Of a stretch of 64,000 nt of DNA, positions 1 through 9,337 are shown one piece after another. The translations under genes and the position numbers were made by a program. Positions within the stretch are counted from its first letter, which is position 1. Every line of letters starts with the position of its first letter. The notes below the pieces were generated by a model. The model was not told where the DNA came from, did not search any database, and worked only from the letters and a program-made list of their open reading frames with translations. Source of the stretch: Candidatus Obscuribacterales bacterium (GTDB lineage Bacteria; Cyanobacteriota; Vampirovibrionia; Obscuribacterales; Obscuribacteraceae); NCBI GenBank assembly GCA_031292355.1, contig JARLHI010000075.1, positions 460,999 to 524,998 on the forward strand, in the 5' to 3' direction.

Positions 1-1
1 T

Positions 2-370
2 AAAATCACAAGCTCGCAGGATATCGACGGTACGCTTAGAATATTTCTCCAGAATATAAAAATCACCAGAGGTCCAGCGCTGGAAATTTCAGGCACTCTC
101 AACAATATTCCGAGAGACAAAACACGTCCGGGTAGAGCAAACATAGCCTTTGCAGGCAAGCCGCAATCTCTGCAGATCTATTACGACGGTGATGGCATCA
201 TCAAATTGAATGACGGAGCTAAATTTACCGGTATCATCTACGCACCACGCGCAAGAATAGAACTTGGACGCTGTGAAGTTTGGGGCGCTATCGTCGGAAG
301 AGATGTTGTCGCAGACCAGGTCGCCCGCGTACATTACGATCGAGAATTGCAAAAGATCAGTGAATGGTAG
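2..370 (+). CDS. C-terminal part of DUF7305-like (pilus/polymer-forming) protein
   Basis: The frame starting at base 2 is open from the window edge to the TAG at 368-370, so only the last 122 residues are present. The translation has the repeating beta-type pattern of DUF7305-like C-terminal domains found next to type IV pilus-like proteins: an 'IYYDGDGIIKLND' strand, then 'FTGIIYAPRARIEL' and 'WGAIVGRDVV', ending in a 'HYDREL' motif. Such proteins are usually envelope or pilus-associated. The family call rests on this pattern from memory and the start is outside the window. Confidence 0.6.
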   Translation, partial: KITSSQDIDGTLRIFLQNIKITRGPALEISGTLNNIPRDKTRPGRANIAFAGKPQSLQIYYDGDGIIKLNDGAKFTGIIYAPRARIELGRCEVWGAIVGRDVVADQVARVHYDRELQKISEW

Positions 371-471
371 ATTCCACTCACTCTGCTATCATCAAAAAAA
401 ACAATATCGGAGCACCTTAAACCGTGAACAAAAAGTTTTTGAACAGCCAGAAAGCTCGAATTAACCAATAA

Positions 472-493
472 TCGTGGAAAAGGGCTTCCACGA
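472..493. terminator. Hairpin between two genes
   Basis: TCGTGGAA and TTCCACGA form a perfect 8-bp stem around a 6-base loop, about 100 bases after the preceding stop codon. No T-tract follows, so a role as intrinsic terminator is only possible. Confidence 0.3.
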
Positions 494-580
494 GAAATCG
501 TTGTTAGATATTGCTCTCGAACTACGCTTTTTCGAGACACAGGGCTTATCCTAGAATGGTTGCGAATATTGGGTTGATTG

Positions 581-1924
581 ATGTCAAAAGCCACGAGCAG
601 TATTTCATCTTCGCCGATTGTGCAAGTGGCAATCGCCATTTCATGCATCACTGTTTTTTTCGGCTTTTGCATCGGCAAAGCGTTCTGCATGCCGGTAAAC
701 TATTGGCGCGAGGGTGGTAACAATCACGGCTTGACTGACCTCTCTGGAAAGGAGGTTGTGCCTGCACTATATCCTTGGATTGATTATTCTGGTCACGGAT
801 TATTTTTGCTCCGGGAACGCGATCCGGCAGATTGGTTGCAAATTCGCGAAGGCAAACTTTTAGTCAACCAGAACGGCGCCAGAATCAACGTAAAGGTGCC
901 TGTCGGCAAAGTGTTCGACAAAATTCTCTGGTTGGGCAAAGCTTGCGATCAAGATCCGAAGTTTGTCCCAGCTAAACTACCCGACGATTCTCTAGTCGTC
1001 TTCAAAGATGGACAGGCGTTTGGCATCTGCGACAGCAATGGAAAAGCAATCTTACCCTTTTTGCTTAAGAAGATTAGCCATTGCAGCGAGGGTTTGACTG
1101 TCATTCAGGACACCAACGATAAGCTGTTCATTCTTAACATAAAGACTCGCCAAATCAAAGAACTTAAGCTGGCTGTAGACAATCCAGAAATAATTTTTAG
1201 CGAAGGGTTGGCGTTATTTCAACACGAAGGCGGGATTGGTTTTATTGATACCACCGGCAAAATAGTGATACCGCCAAAATATTTGGACGCAAGTCCTTTC
1301 GTTGGTGGACATTCGTGCGTAAGTTTTCCCGACTCTCAGGGCAATGCGGGAGCAAACGTAGTTATCGATAAAAAAGGGCAGATCGTCTCTTCATCAAATT
1401 TGAAGCTGTCGAGCTTCTTTGGTGGTTACGCTGTCGCCTCAAGAAAGGACGGCAAGCTTGGAGTCGTTAATAGAAGTTTTCAATTTGTCGTCAAACCTGA
1501 ATTTGCAATCCTGATTCCTCAACAGGCAGAATTTTACTATGGAACGAATGAGTTGACCCTCGATTCTGCACCGCCCCTGTTTTATTATGCAGTCAGGAAC
1601 AAAGGCGATTCGCCCTGCGTAGTATCTCTCAAGGGAGATGTTGCGTTTAAACTGCCAGACAAGGTCCTCCTCCCAAATTACCCTCCGCGCGTTGCCGACG
1701 GTGCGATCATATGCAATGTTTGGATTGACGATAATCATCAGAAAGAAGTTTATTTAGACATGCATGGGAGGCAAGTTCCACGTCCTTTCAGCGAGCTTTC
1801 TCATAGCAAAGCTGTAACTTACAGAAAAATTGCGCCGACAGTGCTCTTAAAAACTGTTGACTGTGGTGATGAGTATTTCAACTCGAAAATTCCCAGAAGT
1901 GGATCTGGAATGAGATTCAACTGA
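581..1924 (+). CDS. WG-repeat protein with N-terminal membrane anchor
   Basis: The 447-residue protein begins with a hydrophobic segment (about residues 10-35) that looks like an uncleaved signal anchor or signal peptide. The rest consists of WG-type beta repeats: 'GLTDLSGKEVVPALY', 'FGICDSNGKAILPF', 'GFIDTTGKIVIPPKY' and 'LGVVNRSFQFVVKPEF', which follow the family consensus of a Gly-aromatic turn, a strand, G-K-hydrophobic-V-hydrophobic-P, and a tyrosine. WG-repeat proteins are exported beta-rich proteins of unclear function. ATG at 581 is directly preceded in frame by a TTG that could also serve. No operon partner is visible, since an IS element follows. Confidence 0.75.
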   Translation: MSKATSSISSSPIVQVAIAISCITVFFGFCIGKAFCMPVNYWREGGNNHGLTDLSGKEVVPALYPWIDYSGHGLFLLRERDPADWLQIREGKLLVNQNGARINVKVPVGKVFDKILWLGKACDQDPKFVPAKLPDDSLVVFKDGQAFGICDSNGKAILPFLLKKISHCSEGLTVIQDTNDKLFILNIKTRQIKELKLAVDNPEIIFSEGLALFQHEGGIGFIDTTGKIVIPPKYLDASPFVGGHSCVSFPDSQGNAGANVVIDKKGQIVSSSNLKLSSFFGGYAVASRKDGKLGVVNRSFQFVVKPEFAILIPQQAEFYYGTNELTLDSAPPLFYYAVRNKGDSPCVVSLKGDVAFKLPDKVLLPNYPPRVADGAIICNVWIDDNHQKEVYLDMHGRQVPRPFSELSHSKAVTYRKIAPTVLLKTVDCGDEYFNSKIPRSGSGMRFN

Positions 1925-2197
1925 TGCGCGATTAGACACTTGAAGCAAAGTCTAAATCTCAAAATCGATATAGCTATCAGAGTGTGTGTATTCCGGAGCA
2001 AAATGGCCGCTCGTTCCGAGCGAAAACGGCCAACCATTCCGGAGCAAAATGGCCAATGATTCCGGCTGAAACTGGGCGGAATTAAGACCGAGGCAACCAC
2101 CCTCCGCGTATGCCAGGTATATGCGATTAGGGTAATTGACGCTGGGCATCTCAACGAGCACCGACACTTCATTTGCCACCAGCAAATTGAGGTCTCG

Positions 2198-3841
2198 ATG
2201 CCAAATCGGAGGATGTCCATGAGAATGATAAAGGAAGTTCTCAGATTGCACCACTCGTGCGGTCTAAGCCAAAAAAAGATTGCCGCACATTTGAAATGTT
2301 CGCACGGTGCTGTCGGAGAATATTTAAAGCGCGCGAACGCGGCAGCACTGACGTGGCCGCTTCCAGAAGAATTAGACGATGCCGGGCTAGATAGGCTGCT
2401 GTACCCGGCTAGGCCACCGAGTAAGAGCGAGGGCCGGCCTCAGCCAAACTACGTCCAAATGCGCGAGGAGTTGAAGAAAAAAGGAGTTACCCTTTTGCAA
2501 CTCTGGGCGGAATATCGCGACGAAAATCCCCTTGGTTACGGGCTTAGCCAATTCTGCGATCTCTACAGAAAATTCAACGAGCACCTGGCCATAACAATGC
2601 GCCAGTTTCACGTCGGCGGCGATAAAGCATTTTCCGATTTCGCCGGCACTAAATTTCCGATCGTCCGTGAGAGTACCGGGGAAACTCATTTTGCACATCT
2701 TTTCGTGTGCACACTGGGCGCTAGCAATTACACATTTGCCAAATTGTATAACGACGAAACAGCTGCATCTTGGTGTAACGGCCAGGCAGAAGCCTTCGAG
2801 TTTTTTGGTGGAACGCCGATCGTCGTCGTTCCGGACAACCCTAAAGCTGTTGTCGTCAAAGCCAGTCGATACGAGCCAGAAATACATCCGAGTTTTGAGC
2901 AAATGGCAGCTCATTACAATGTTGTGGTGATCCCGGCGAGAGTGCGCCATCCAAAAGACAAAGCCAAAGTTGAAGCGGCTGTAGGTCTTGCAACTCGGTG
3001 GATTTTGGCTGTCTTGCGCAAGCGGACTTTCTTCAGCTTGTTAGAAGCGAACATCGCAGTTGCTGAATTGCTCACTCGCCTTAACCAAAAGAAATTTCAA
3101 AAACGGCCCGGCTCAAGACTATCGCTCTTTGAAGAGTTAGATAAACCGTTACTGCGTGCGATTCCAGGTAGACCATATGAGTACTGCGAGTTCAAAAAAG
3201 CGTCTGTCAACATTGACTACCACTTCATCTTTGACGAACACATATATAGCGTGCCGTTCAGATTTCGATTTGCAAAAGTTGATCTCAGAGTAACCGATAC
3301 GACAATTGAAGTCATGCTCGGTGGCAACCGCATAGCAAGCCACACTCGGAAGTACGCTCCTGGACGTTTCACAACTCTTCCCGAGCACCAGCCGCAACAC
3401 CATCGAGATTACGGCGATTGGTCGCCAGAAAGAATGATTCAACGCGGCGAAAAAATCGGACCTGGCACTGCAAAGTTGTTCGCAGCAGTCATGGCTTCAA
3501 GGGCGGTAGCAGAGCAAGGTTTTAGAACATGCCAAGGCATTCTCCGCCTCGAAACACTGTACGGCCGCGAGCGACTGGAGGCGGCCTGCATACGTTCTCT
3601 GGCCGTACGCGGATTAACCTACAAGACCGTAAGCTCGATGCTGAAAGCTAACCTGGAATCACAGCCGTTACCGGAAAAACCAGTCCAGCTGTCAATCATC
3701 CACTCGCACCTCAGAGAGGTTTCCTCATTCATTTCAACCCCAAAGGAGAATATCAATGCTAATTCATCCGACGATAGACAATCTCAGGATTCTCAAATTG
3801 AATGCGATGGCGAGCGCTTTAGAGAATCAGGTGGAGCTTAA
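2198..3841 (+). CDS. istA: IS21-family transposase IstA
   Basis: This is the DDE transposase of the element, 547 residues, the usual size. An N-terminal helix-turn-helix is seen in 'LRLHHSCGLSQKKIAAHL', followed by the rve-type catalytic core with Asp in 'DKAFSDFAG', Asp in 'VVVPDNPKAV' and Glu in 'HPKDKAKVEAAVG'. The C-terminal region contains the 'Y.VPF.FRFAKVDLR' beta-barrel-like segment typical of IstA. The start at 2198 matches the usual MP.RR.SMR opening of the family and follows a GAGG at a good distance. The gene overlaps istB by 86 bases in another frame. Confidence 0.95.
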   Translation: MPNRRMSMRMIKEVLRLHHSCGLSQKKIAAHLKCSHGAVGEYLKRANAAALTWPLPEELDDAGLDRLLYPARPPSKSEGRPQPNYVQMREELKKKGVTLLQLWAEYRDENPLGYGLSQFCDLYRKFNEHLAITMRQFHVGGDKAFSDFAGTKFPIVRESTGETHFAHLFVCTLGASNYTFAKLYNDETAASWCNGQAEAFEFFGGTPIVVVPDNPKAVVVKASRYEPEIHPSFEQMAAHYNVVVIPARVRHPKDKAKVEAAVGLATRWILAVLRKRTFFSLLEANIAVAELLTRLNQKKFQKRPGSRLSLFEELDKPLLRAIPGRPYEYCEFKKASVNIDYHFIFDEHIYSVPFRFRFAKVDLRVTDTTIEVMLGGNRIASHTRKYAPGRFTTLPEHQPQHHRDYGDWSPERMIQRGEKIGPGTAKLFAAVMASRAVAEQGFRTCQGILRLETLYGRERLEAACIRSLAVRGLTYKTVSSMLKANLESQPLPEKPVQLSIIHSHLREVSSFISTPKENINANSSDDRQSQDSQIECDGERFRESGGA

Positions 3842-4496
3842 AAATTCGCAAGAGCTTGGCTTTGAAGACAGGCTCGGAATCCTTGTCGATGCTCAGTTAG
3901 CAGCACAAGATTCCAAAAACTTAAAATCACGTCTGCAAGCCGCCAACCTGCGTTTGTCAGCTTGTATCGAAGACCTGGACGTCAAAGCTTCGCGCGGACT
4001 CGATAGAGCTGTCATAAGTTCTTTGAGCACTACTGCATGGATTCAGCGTACACGCAATGTAATCATTGAAGGTAAGACAGGTGTCGGTAAAACATTCCTG
4101 GGCTGCGCGCTCGCACAGCAAGCATGCAGGAACGGCTACAAGTCATTCTACATCCGAGCACCAGCCCTCTTTGAAGAATTGGCAGTCGCTCGAGCAGCAG
4201 GCAGCTTCAAACGCCTTCTAGCATCCATCGCAAAAAAACATTTGCTAGTTCTGGACGATTTTGCCCTAGCTCCCTTGACCGATAGTCAAAGACGGGACCT
4301 ACTGGAGATTGTGGAACAGCGATACGAAAGGTCATCTACAATTTTTGTAAGTCAAATGCCTCAAGAACATTGGCACAAAATTATTGGAGATCCCACTATT
4401 GCTGATGCGATCTTAGACAGGGTCGTACACAACGCTCAAACGCTGATTCTAAAAGGAGAATCGATCCGCAAGACAAAAGCTGCTTCAAACGGGTAA
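3756..4496 (+). CDS. istB: IS21 helper ATPase IstB
   Basis: IstB is the AAA+ ATPase that assists IstA target selection. The 246-residue product has Walker A 'GKTGVGKT' and Walker B 'LLVLDDF', followed by the DnaC-like 'RRDLLEIVEQRY' sensor region and 'ILDRVVHNAQTLILKGES', the family signature near the end. The start has a strong AAAGGAG ribosome-binding site. It overlaps the 3' end of istA, as in other IS21 elements. Confidence 0.95.
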   Translation: MLIHPTIDNLRILKLNAMASALENQVELKNSQELGFEDRLGILVDAQLAAQDSKNLKSRLQAANLRLSACIEDLDVKASRGLDRAVISSLSTTAWIQRTRNVIIEGKTGVGKTFLGCALAQQACRNGYKSFYIRAPALFEELAVARAAGSFKRLLASIAKKHLLVLDDFALAPLTDSQRRDLLEIVEQRYERSSTIFVSQMPQEHWHKIIGDPTIADAILDRVVHNAQTLILKGESIRKTKAASNG

Positions 4497-4608
4497 GTAC
4501 AAATCATGCCAGCGTCACTTCGTTCCGATTGCACCATAAATTGCTCCGATCTAGTTGGCCACTTTCCGACCGGATCGAGTGGCCATTTTCCCCGGAATAC
4601 ACATGTAG

Positions 4609-4949
4609 GCAATGAGGTTGTCGAAGGTGAGGAGTGTCATCATCTGTACCATTCATTTCGTGGTACCCACATTTGGGTTTCAAAACCCCGATCAATCGTT
4701 TTAAGAATAGCCGAGGATTACGTAATCGAGGCTGGTAGCTCTGCCAGAATAATGAAAGACGCTCGTTTCCTTTCCTTCCGTTTATTCATGTTGTGGTTAC
4801 GACACAGAAAAATAGAACTTGAGCGGCAAGACCGCAGCGAAAATCTGCATGTAAGCCACAAGACGACTTACCGAGACGTGATCACAAATTCAGACATTCC
4901 GGATAAGATTTTTTCACTGATTGGACCGAACCCATGCTAACGAACTTTT
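4609..4949. other. Stretch without recognisable gene
   Basis: A plus-strand frame continues from the right end of the IS to 4940, but its sequence matches no family I know and its start lies inside the IS end, so I do not call it a gene. Confidence 0.4.
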
Positions 4950-5085
4950 GGTAGTAATAAAGGATTCTGGATATTTTTTGCTGCCAGGGTAGATTTTGTT
5001 TTCAAACTCTTTGACGAGACCGACCAAAATATTGAAATAAATGCTCTCGGAAGACAACATTTTGCATACAATATTGTGCTTACCA
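4950..5085 (-). pseudogene. Fragment of HigA-like antitoxin gene
   Basis: The translation 'YFNILVGLVKEFENKIYPG' closely parallels 'YFKILISLVREFENKTYSG' in the intact antitoxin at 58162-58620. Only this middle segment is recognisable; the helix-turn-helix that follows it in the intact gene is missing, so this is a truncated relic. Confidence 0.6.
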
Positions 5086-5319
5086 GGTTCGTCTTCTGTC
5101 AAACTCTTTTTTTGTTTCTGTGAGAACAGTTTCCCAGTCGGCACGAGTTGCAGCGACTTCACAATCGCTTAGAAGAAAACGAGCAACATCTTCAAAAGCT
5201 ATCAGACCGCTGGGTATATGTCTTTTGTTCAAGTCGACGAAGCGGGTGTCAGAAGCCCGTATATGAAGGTGTGGATGAGGAAATGGCTGCTTATCGTAGG
5301 ATGATTGAGGACTTGCCAC
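5080..5319 (-). CDS. Small hypothetical protein, possibly a remnant
   Basis: This 79-residue frame starts with GTG and overlaps the antitoxin relic. The second half ('GLIAFEDVARFLLSDCEV') looks protein-like and charged, but I recognise no family. It follows the small gene at 5371-5619 on the same strand and could be the second gene of that pair or a decayed toxin or antitoxin. Confidence 0.3.
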   Translation of the reverse strand: MASPQSSYDKQPFPHPHLHIRASDTRFVDLNKRHIPSGLIAFEDVARFLLSDCEVAATRADWETVLTETKKEFDRRRTW

Positions 5320-5370
5320 TGGGACTTTGTCAGTGTGCTCAGCGCCCTTTGAATGGTTTGACTGAAGGCT

Positions 5371-5619
5371 TTATTTGCCGTGGCTGTGTGATTTTTTGCC
5401 ATATTCTGCGCTATAGCCTGTAAATGGCAAAAGCAGTAGGAGGCTCATTATGTCGCAATCATCACGATCCTCGTACAGACCATCCTGATAGTTTGTGATG
5501 AATTTCTCCGCACCAATACCAAGGTTTTCCTGCACGTTCTTATCAAAAAGTTCGCGTGCCTGAGTGGCGGTCAAGACATTAACCTCATATTTTTCATTTT
5601 TCTTGGTTGCAGTCTTCAC
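5371..5619 (-). CDS. Small conserved hypothetical protein
   Basis: The 82-residue product has the pattern 'ATQARELFDKNVQENLGIG.EKF', followed by an acidic 'YEDRDDCD' and a hydrophobic tail. It resembles a widespread small family in which a helix 'AR.LFD....LG.....F' is followed by '.YED....V......LP'. These short proteins often sit near toxin or nuclease genes. The specific role is unknown; the call rests on memory of the pattern. Confidence 0.5.
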   Translation of the reverse strand: MKTATKKNEKYEVNVLTATQARELFDKNVQENLGIGAEKFITNYQDGLYEDRDDCDIMSLLLLLPFTGYSAEYGKKSHSHGK

Positions 5620-5753
5620 GGCTGGCGCCTCATTGACAGTCTATTAAACAGGATATCTCGACAGGGCCGGAATTACCAGCCTTTTTTTCCAGTTATGATG
5701 TTTAAAAAGCTAAATAAGGCTCTTGAAAGATTTTCTGACGAATCTTCGTGATT

Positions 5754-7145
5754 TTAGAATCCCGGAAATTCATCCGATCGGAATGAAAGCGCTGCGGTGA
5801 TTGCTTGTAGGAGCTCTGTCATGACAGCGGTCTGGCGTTGTTGCTTGAGTGCTGCAAGTGAGTTTTTGATGTTGATGGGCACCACAATTAATTCACCGCT
5901 TGCGGTGTCGTCGAGACGACGACGCACGTGGATGCGTTTGATGGTGGCGTCGGATGCTGTTGAGAGATATAAGATTATTGAAGTGGGAATGAGAGCGTGT
6001 TGACCGTGACCGAAACCGTGGGCGTAGGCAAAAGTTTGATAAATGTCGGGTGTTGTGATTTTTTGCGAGAAGTCCTCAGATGGGCGCGCGTCATCGTCGT
6101 TATCTATTTGCAGGTCGTAATTTTTGTATTTTGCGTCGACGGGGAGAAAGACGCCGGGGCGAGCTTTGTTTTCGATGAGAATGTCGGGTCGCAGGCTTGC
6201 GTGGGAGGTGTTTGTTTGAGCGTTCCAGATGATGTGAGAGTCTTCTTTTTGGAAGTGGACTTTGTAATTTATAGTGGCAAGCTCGAGGGTGAGCAATTTG
6301 GTGACGAACTTTTCAAAGACTTCGGACATTTTGAAGAGGAAAGAGAAAGATTGAGGAGCGCCAATGGCAAAAATGTCTTTGTGACTTAAGCCCGCCATGA
6401 TTAAGGCGGCAAGGCTGTGGGCACGGCGATAATATGCGTTCAGTCGATTGTAGTTTTGACTCTGCGATGCGTACGCTTCGTCGAATTGAAAGTCATCGAT
6501 ATTAGCCGCGTCTTCAAATATGGCAGCCAATCGACGGACTTGAGAGGCAAGTGTACGATTGCGAACTCTGAGCGCGCAGGTTGAAAGGGCGGCAAGCAAT
6601 AATTTGTTTTCGGGGATGTTTGTGCTTTGATCGTCGTACAGGCATTCAAGTTGATCGAAGCGAGCAGTTTTTAGTTGATTAAGCAGCATCAAGCGTCCGC
6701 GCAGAACGGGCAGTTTGTCTTGCGTTGAAACATAATCGGAGAGGATGCCTTTGAGAACGACCTCTTCGCAGGCGTCAACAAAGGATGCGATTGTGAGGTC
6801 GAAAAGGCTAAAGCCCTCGGCATCAAAATTGCGAGGGCGGTGTTGGAAGGTTTTTAAATCGTGCACATCGCTGATGAAATCCAGCATTTCGGCGAGTGTT
6901 GAATTTTCGCTGCCAGCGTGAAGTTTGGGTTTGATTTGCAATTCGAAATTGCTGAAGGCGATGACACCGACCCAGGACCATTTGGCAGAAATGCGCAATC
7001 CTTGTTTTAGTTCGTCGACGGCGATGATTTCATGGCGGGTGAGGTGTTCGGCAAGGCGGAGGTCTTCGTCGGTTAAAACGAGGTCGCGATGAATGACAGA
7101 ATGTCCTTCGAAAATTATGCAGGAGGTGGCGACCTCAGGCGTCAT
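5754..7145 (-). CDS. mcrC: McrC-like nuclease subunit of type IV restriction system
   Basis: McrC is the PD-(D/E)XK nuclease partner of McrB in modification-dependent restriction. The 463-residue protein has the McrC N-terminal beta domain (about residues 10-75, including 'WVGVIAF...LQIKPKL') and a C-terminal nuclease domain with 'MSEVFEKFV' (Glu near 279), 'LRPDILI' (Asp 321) and 'PVDAKYK' (Asp 337, Lys 339). Together these give the D...D-x-K active site. Its start overlaps the 3' end of mcrB by 11 bases, so the two are translationally coupled. Length is within the usual family range and no lesion is visible. Confidence 0.9.
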   Translation of the reverse strand: MTPEVATSCIIFEGHSVIHRDLVLTDEDLRLAEHLTRHEIIAVDELKQGLRISAKWSWVGVIAFSNFELQIKPKLHAGSENSTLAEMLDFISDVHDLKTFQHRPRNFDAEGFSLFDLTIASFVDACEEVVLKGILSDYVSTQDKLPVLRGRLMLLNQLKTARFDQLECLYDDQSTNIPENKLLLAALSTCALRVRNRTLASQVRRLAAIFEDAANIDDFQFDEAYASQSQNYNRLNAYYRRAHSLAALIMAGLSHKDIFAIGAPQSFSFLFKMSEVFEKFVTKLLTLELATINYKVHFQKEDSHIIWNAQTNTSHASLRPDILIENKARPGVFLPVDAKYKNYDLQIDNDDDARPSEDFSQKITTPDIYQTFAYAHGFGHGQHALIPTSIILYLSTASDATIKRIHVRRRLDDTASGELIVVPINIKNSLAALKQQRQTAVMTELLQAITAALSFRSDEFPGF

Positions 7146-9186
7146 GTTGGGTGCTCGTGGCTATGAGTTTGGCAAGTGACGATGCGAGTTTTGTGTCGTC
7201 TGCGATTTTGTCTTCGCGCAAGCAGTCGTTTTCTATATCGACCAGTTCGTGACCGACAAAATTTGCTAAGTCGCTGTTTCTGTCGTAACAGTATTCTTGC
7301 AAAAGCGGCAGCACGTCTTGTCTGAATTGACGAGCGAAACTTTGAATATCGTGAATTGGCTGACCGTCTTCCATGAAAAAGGAGTGACCGATTTGCTTGT
7401 CGCGATGACCGGATTTGATGAGCGATTTGTTTAAGTGGCGCAGCAGATTGGCGAGATCGATTTCTTTGAGTCGGGAGGTAGTTAGTAAATTTGGGTTGGG
7501 CTGCATTTCGATGAATGAGAAGCGGCGACGCAAGGCAATATCGAATAGTTTGATGGAGCGGTCGGAAGTGTTCATGGTGCCAATGACAAAGACATTTGGT
7601 GGCACGCGAAGTTCTGAATTGCTTTGAGGCAATTCGACGCTGACGCCTCTTTTATCTTTTTCGATGATTGTAATTACTTCGCCGAAGACTTTAGCGACGT
7701 TGGCGCGGTTGATTTCGTCGATGAGAATCAAATAGCGCTGATTGCGGTTGGCATCGGCTTCTTTACATATTCTTTTGAAAATTCCGTCTTTCAAGCGCAG
7801 GACTAAATTGTTTGAAATGGTTGGATCGGGTCGAAAACCCTCGATGAAATCTTCGTAGCTGTATGAGGGATGGAAGGTCAGTCTGGTGATTTTGGAGCCA
7901 GGTTTTGCGGTCGCGCTGTTTTGTAGGACTTCGGAGAGTGCGGGTTCTTTTTTTAGTAAGAGAGTGCGCAGAGTGTCGGCTTCAGGCGTTGTGAGTTTGA
8001 ACATGGTGCCGCGCATATTTGATTGCATCGATTCGGATTTTTTGAGGACTTTGTTTTTTTGAAAATCTTCAAAGGAAACGCCGGACTTTATGCGCATAAC
8101 GGGCTCGAGTTCGATGCAATGAATGTTATTTTCGTCCATGAACATTGGCCGACTGATGCGGGCGATGGCTTCTATTTTGAGCTTTGGAGCGCTGGTGTAG
8201 CCAAAAACGAGATCGCCAGTTTGCGCAGCTTTAAAATTGGCTTTGAGTTTTCCGTCTCGAAAGACGACTTTGCCTTCACTGAACAAAGCATCCCAGGAGC
8301 GATTTTGATAGTTGCTAACGACAAGCCAGCTTTGCGTCGTTGATTCAGAGGTGGGGCTGGCTTGCTGTTGGTCTTTGAGGAAGCGGCGTGCGAAATTTTC
8401 GGCGGTGAAAGTTTTGCCTGTGCCAGGAGGACCAAAGAGAATGACCTGACCTTTGTGTTCGAGGGCTTGAGCGATTTTTTGGTAGATTGCGTCGTCGATA
8501 TCGGCTGATGTTTCTTCGATATCTTCTTCGTCTTGAACGTCTTTTGAGGGTGGTGACCAGGCATAGAGCAATCGTGCTAATTCGCCAGTGGTCCAATTTT
8601 CAAACACTGGATGTCGTTTTAATTTGAACAGCAACAGTTTGTTGATATTGACGATGTTTTGTGCCCTTCCGTCGAAATCTACGACGCCGAGTGAAATCAA
8701 AAAGTGTTTGATGTGGCTTGTTGAAGTAACGGGCAAGAACTCGTGTGGAAAATAACAAATTAAGGCTTTGAGAAGGGCGTTTGGACCATGGCGGCTTGTG
8801 TGCAATTTATCGATTTCATTCCAGCGCTGTAATTTTGCCAGAGCAAAGGCATCGAGATAAATCTGACGGATGGATTCCCAGGCTTTCTGCTCATTTTCAA
8901 AATCGCCTTCGTACCACCAGCGGTTGTCTTTTTTTCTGAAATAAATTTTGAAAGCTTGCGAGCCATGATTGGCAAGTAATGCCAATTTTTTGGTGCCGTT
9001 TTCGAGCGCCCAACTGAATGAATTTTGAGAATCGTCGAGCCCATACGCATAGCGTTCGAGACTTAGTTGCGCGAAGTCCTTTAAGGGGAATTTCTTGACG
9101 ATCTCAAGGCGCTCTTCTTCTGCCTGTTTTAAGTCATCTTGAATGCTTTTGCGATCGAAAGAATTCTGAAAATCGTCAATTAGCAT
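7135..9186 (-). CDS. mcrB: McrB-like GTPase/AAA+ with internal EVE-like domain
   Basis: McrB is the NTP-driven motor that recruits McrC to modified DNA. In this 683-residue protein, residues 1-170 form a helical N-terminal domain ('FPLKDFAQLSLERYAYGL'). Walker A is 'GPPGTGKT' (252-259). Residues of about 286-410 form an EVE/PUA-like module ('SWLVVSNYQNRSW ... GDLVFGYTSAP ... IARI'). The core then resumes with 'HPSYSYEDFIEGF', Walker B 'LILIDEINRAN' (486-494), the McrB signature 'MNTSDRS' (538-544) and 'ALRRRF'. The EVE fold is known to read modified bases, so it may supply specificity. It is first in the operon with mcrC. Confidence 0.9.
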   Translation of the reverse strand: MLIDDFQNSFDRKSIQDDLKQAEEERLEIVKKFPLKDFAQLSLERYAYGLDDSQNSFSWALENGTKKLALLANHGSQAFKIYFRKKDNRWWYEGDFENEQKAWESIRQIYLDAFALAKLQRWNEIDKLHTSRHGPNALLKALICYFPHEFLPVTSTSHIKHFLISLGVVDFDGRAQNIVNINKLLLFKLKRHPVFENWTTGELARLLYAWSPPSKDVQDEEDIEETSADIDDAIYQKIAQALEHKGQVILFGPPGTGKTFTAENFARRFLKDQQQASPTSESTTQSWLVVSNYQNRSWDALFSEGKVVFRDGKLKANFKAAQTGDLVFGYTSAPKLKIEAIARISRPMFMDENNIHCIELEPVMRIKSGVSFEDFQKNKVLKKSESMQSNMRGTMFKLTTPEADTLRTLLLKKEPALSEVLQNSATAKPGSKITRLTFHPSYSYEDFIEGFRPDPTISNNLVLRLKDGIFKRICKEADANRNQRYLILIDEINRANVAKVFGEVITIIEKDKRGVSVELPQSNSELRVPPNVFVIGTMNTSDRSIKLFDIALRRRFSFIEMQPNPNLLTTSRLKEIDLANLLRHLNKSLIKSGHRDKQIGHSFFMEDGQPIHDIQSFARQFRQDVLPLLQEYCYDRNSDLANFVGHELVDIENDCLREDKIADDTKLASSLAKLIATSTQHDA

Positions 9187-9227
9187 CTTCTTACCGTCCT
9201 CAAATTTTCACGTTGATTGTCGCATTT
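9187..9227 (-). promoter_or_regulatory. mcrB leader, shared with the gene at 13146-13850
   Basis: Immediately upstream of mcrB the minus strand reads TGCGACAATCAACGTGAAAA followed by TTTGAGGACGGTAAGAAG before the ATG. Nearly the same block precedes the ATG at 13850. It includes an AGGACGG ribosome-binding site. The two copies indicate a shared, duplicated regulatory leader. Confidence 0.6.
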
Positions 9228-9266
9228 AAGGAGTTCAATTTTCAAAGGAGATTCAAAAGAAAATTC

Positions 9267-9333
9267 GAGTGCTTATTAAAGGAAGATGCGATATCCTTTA
9301 ATAAGCACTCCCGTTATTAAAGGAACCTTTAAT
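9267..9333 (+). promoter_or_regulatory. Double palindromic operator upstream of fic
   Basis: GAGTGCTTATTAAAGGA (9267-9283) and TCCTTTAATAAGCACTC (9294-9310) are perfect 17-bp inverted arms around 10 bases. A second palindrome, ATTAAAGG-AA-CCTTTAAT, lies at 9316-9333, ending four bases before the Fic start codon. Both share the half-site TTAAAGG. The Fic product has a C-terminal winged-helix-like region, so autorepression through these sites is a reasonable inference. No Shine-Dalgarno sequence lies between the last palindrome and the ATG. Confidence 0.7.
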
Positions 9334-9337
9334 CAGC

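Larger units (their letters stand above)
1985..4603 (+). mobile_element. Complete IS21-family insertion sequence
   Basis: The element carries istA and istB in the usual overlapping order. Its left end begins TGTGTATTCCGGAGCAAAAT and its right end, read on the other strand, begins TGTGTATTCCGGGGAAAATG. Each end holds further internal copies of the 'CCGG..AAAATGGCC' motif (left at about 2038-2055, right at about 4550-4590), typical of the multiple transposase sites of IS21. No convincing target-site duplication was found next to the two ends. Both genes are intact, so the element could be active. Confidence 0.9.

Noticed and set aside
1985..4603. Target-site duplication of the IS21 element
   Set aside because: The bases beside the two ends (AGTG and TGTA) do not match in direct orientation at 4-8 bp.
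4506..4940. Gene starting in the IS21 right end
   Set aside because: Its start lies in the IS terminus and the product resembles nothing known.
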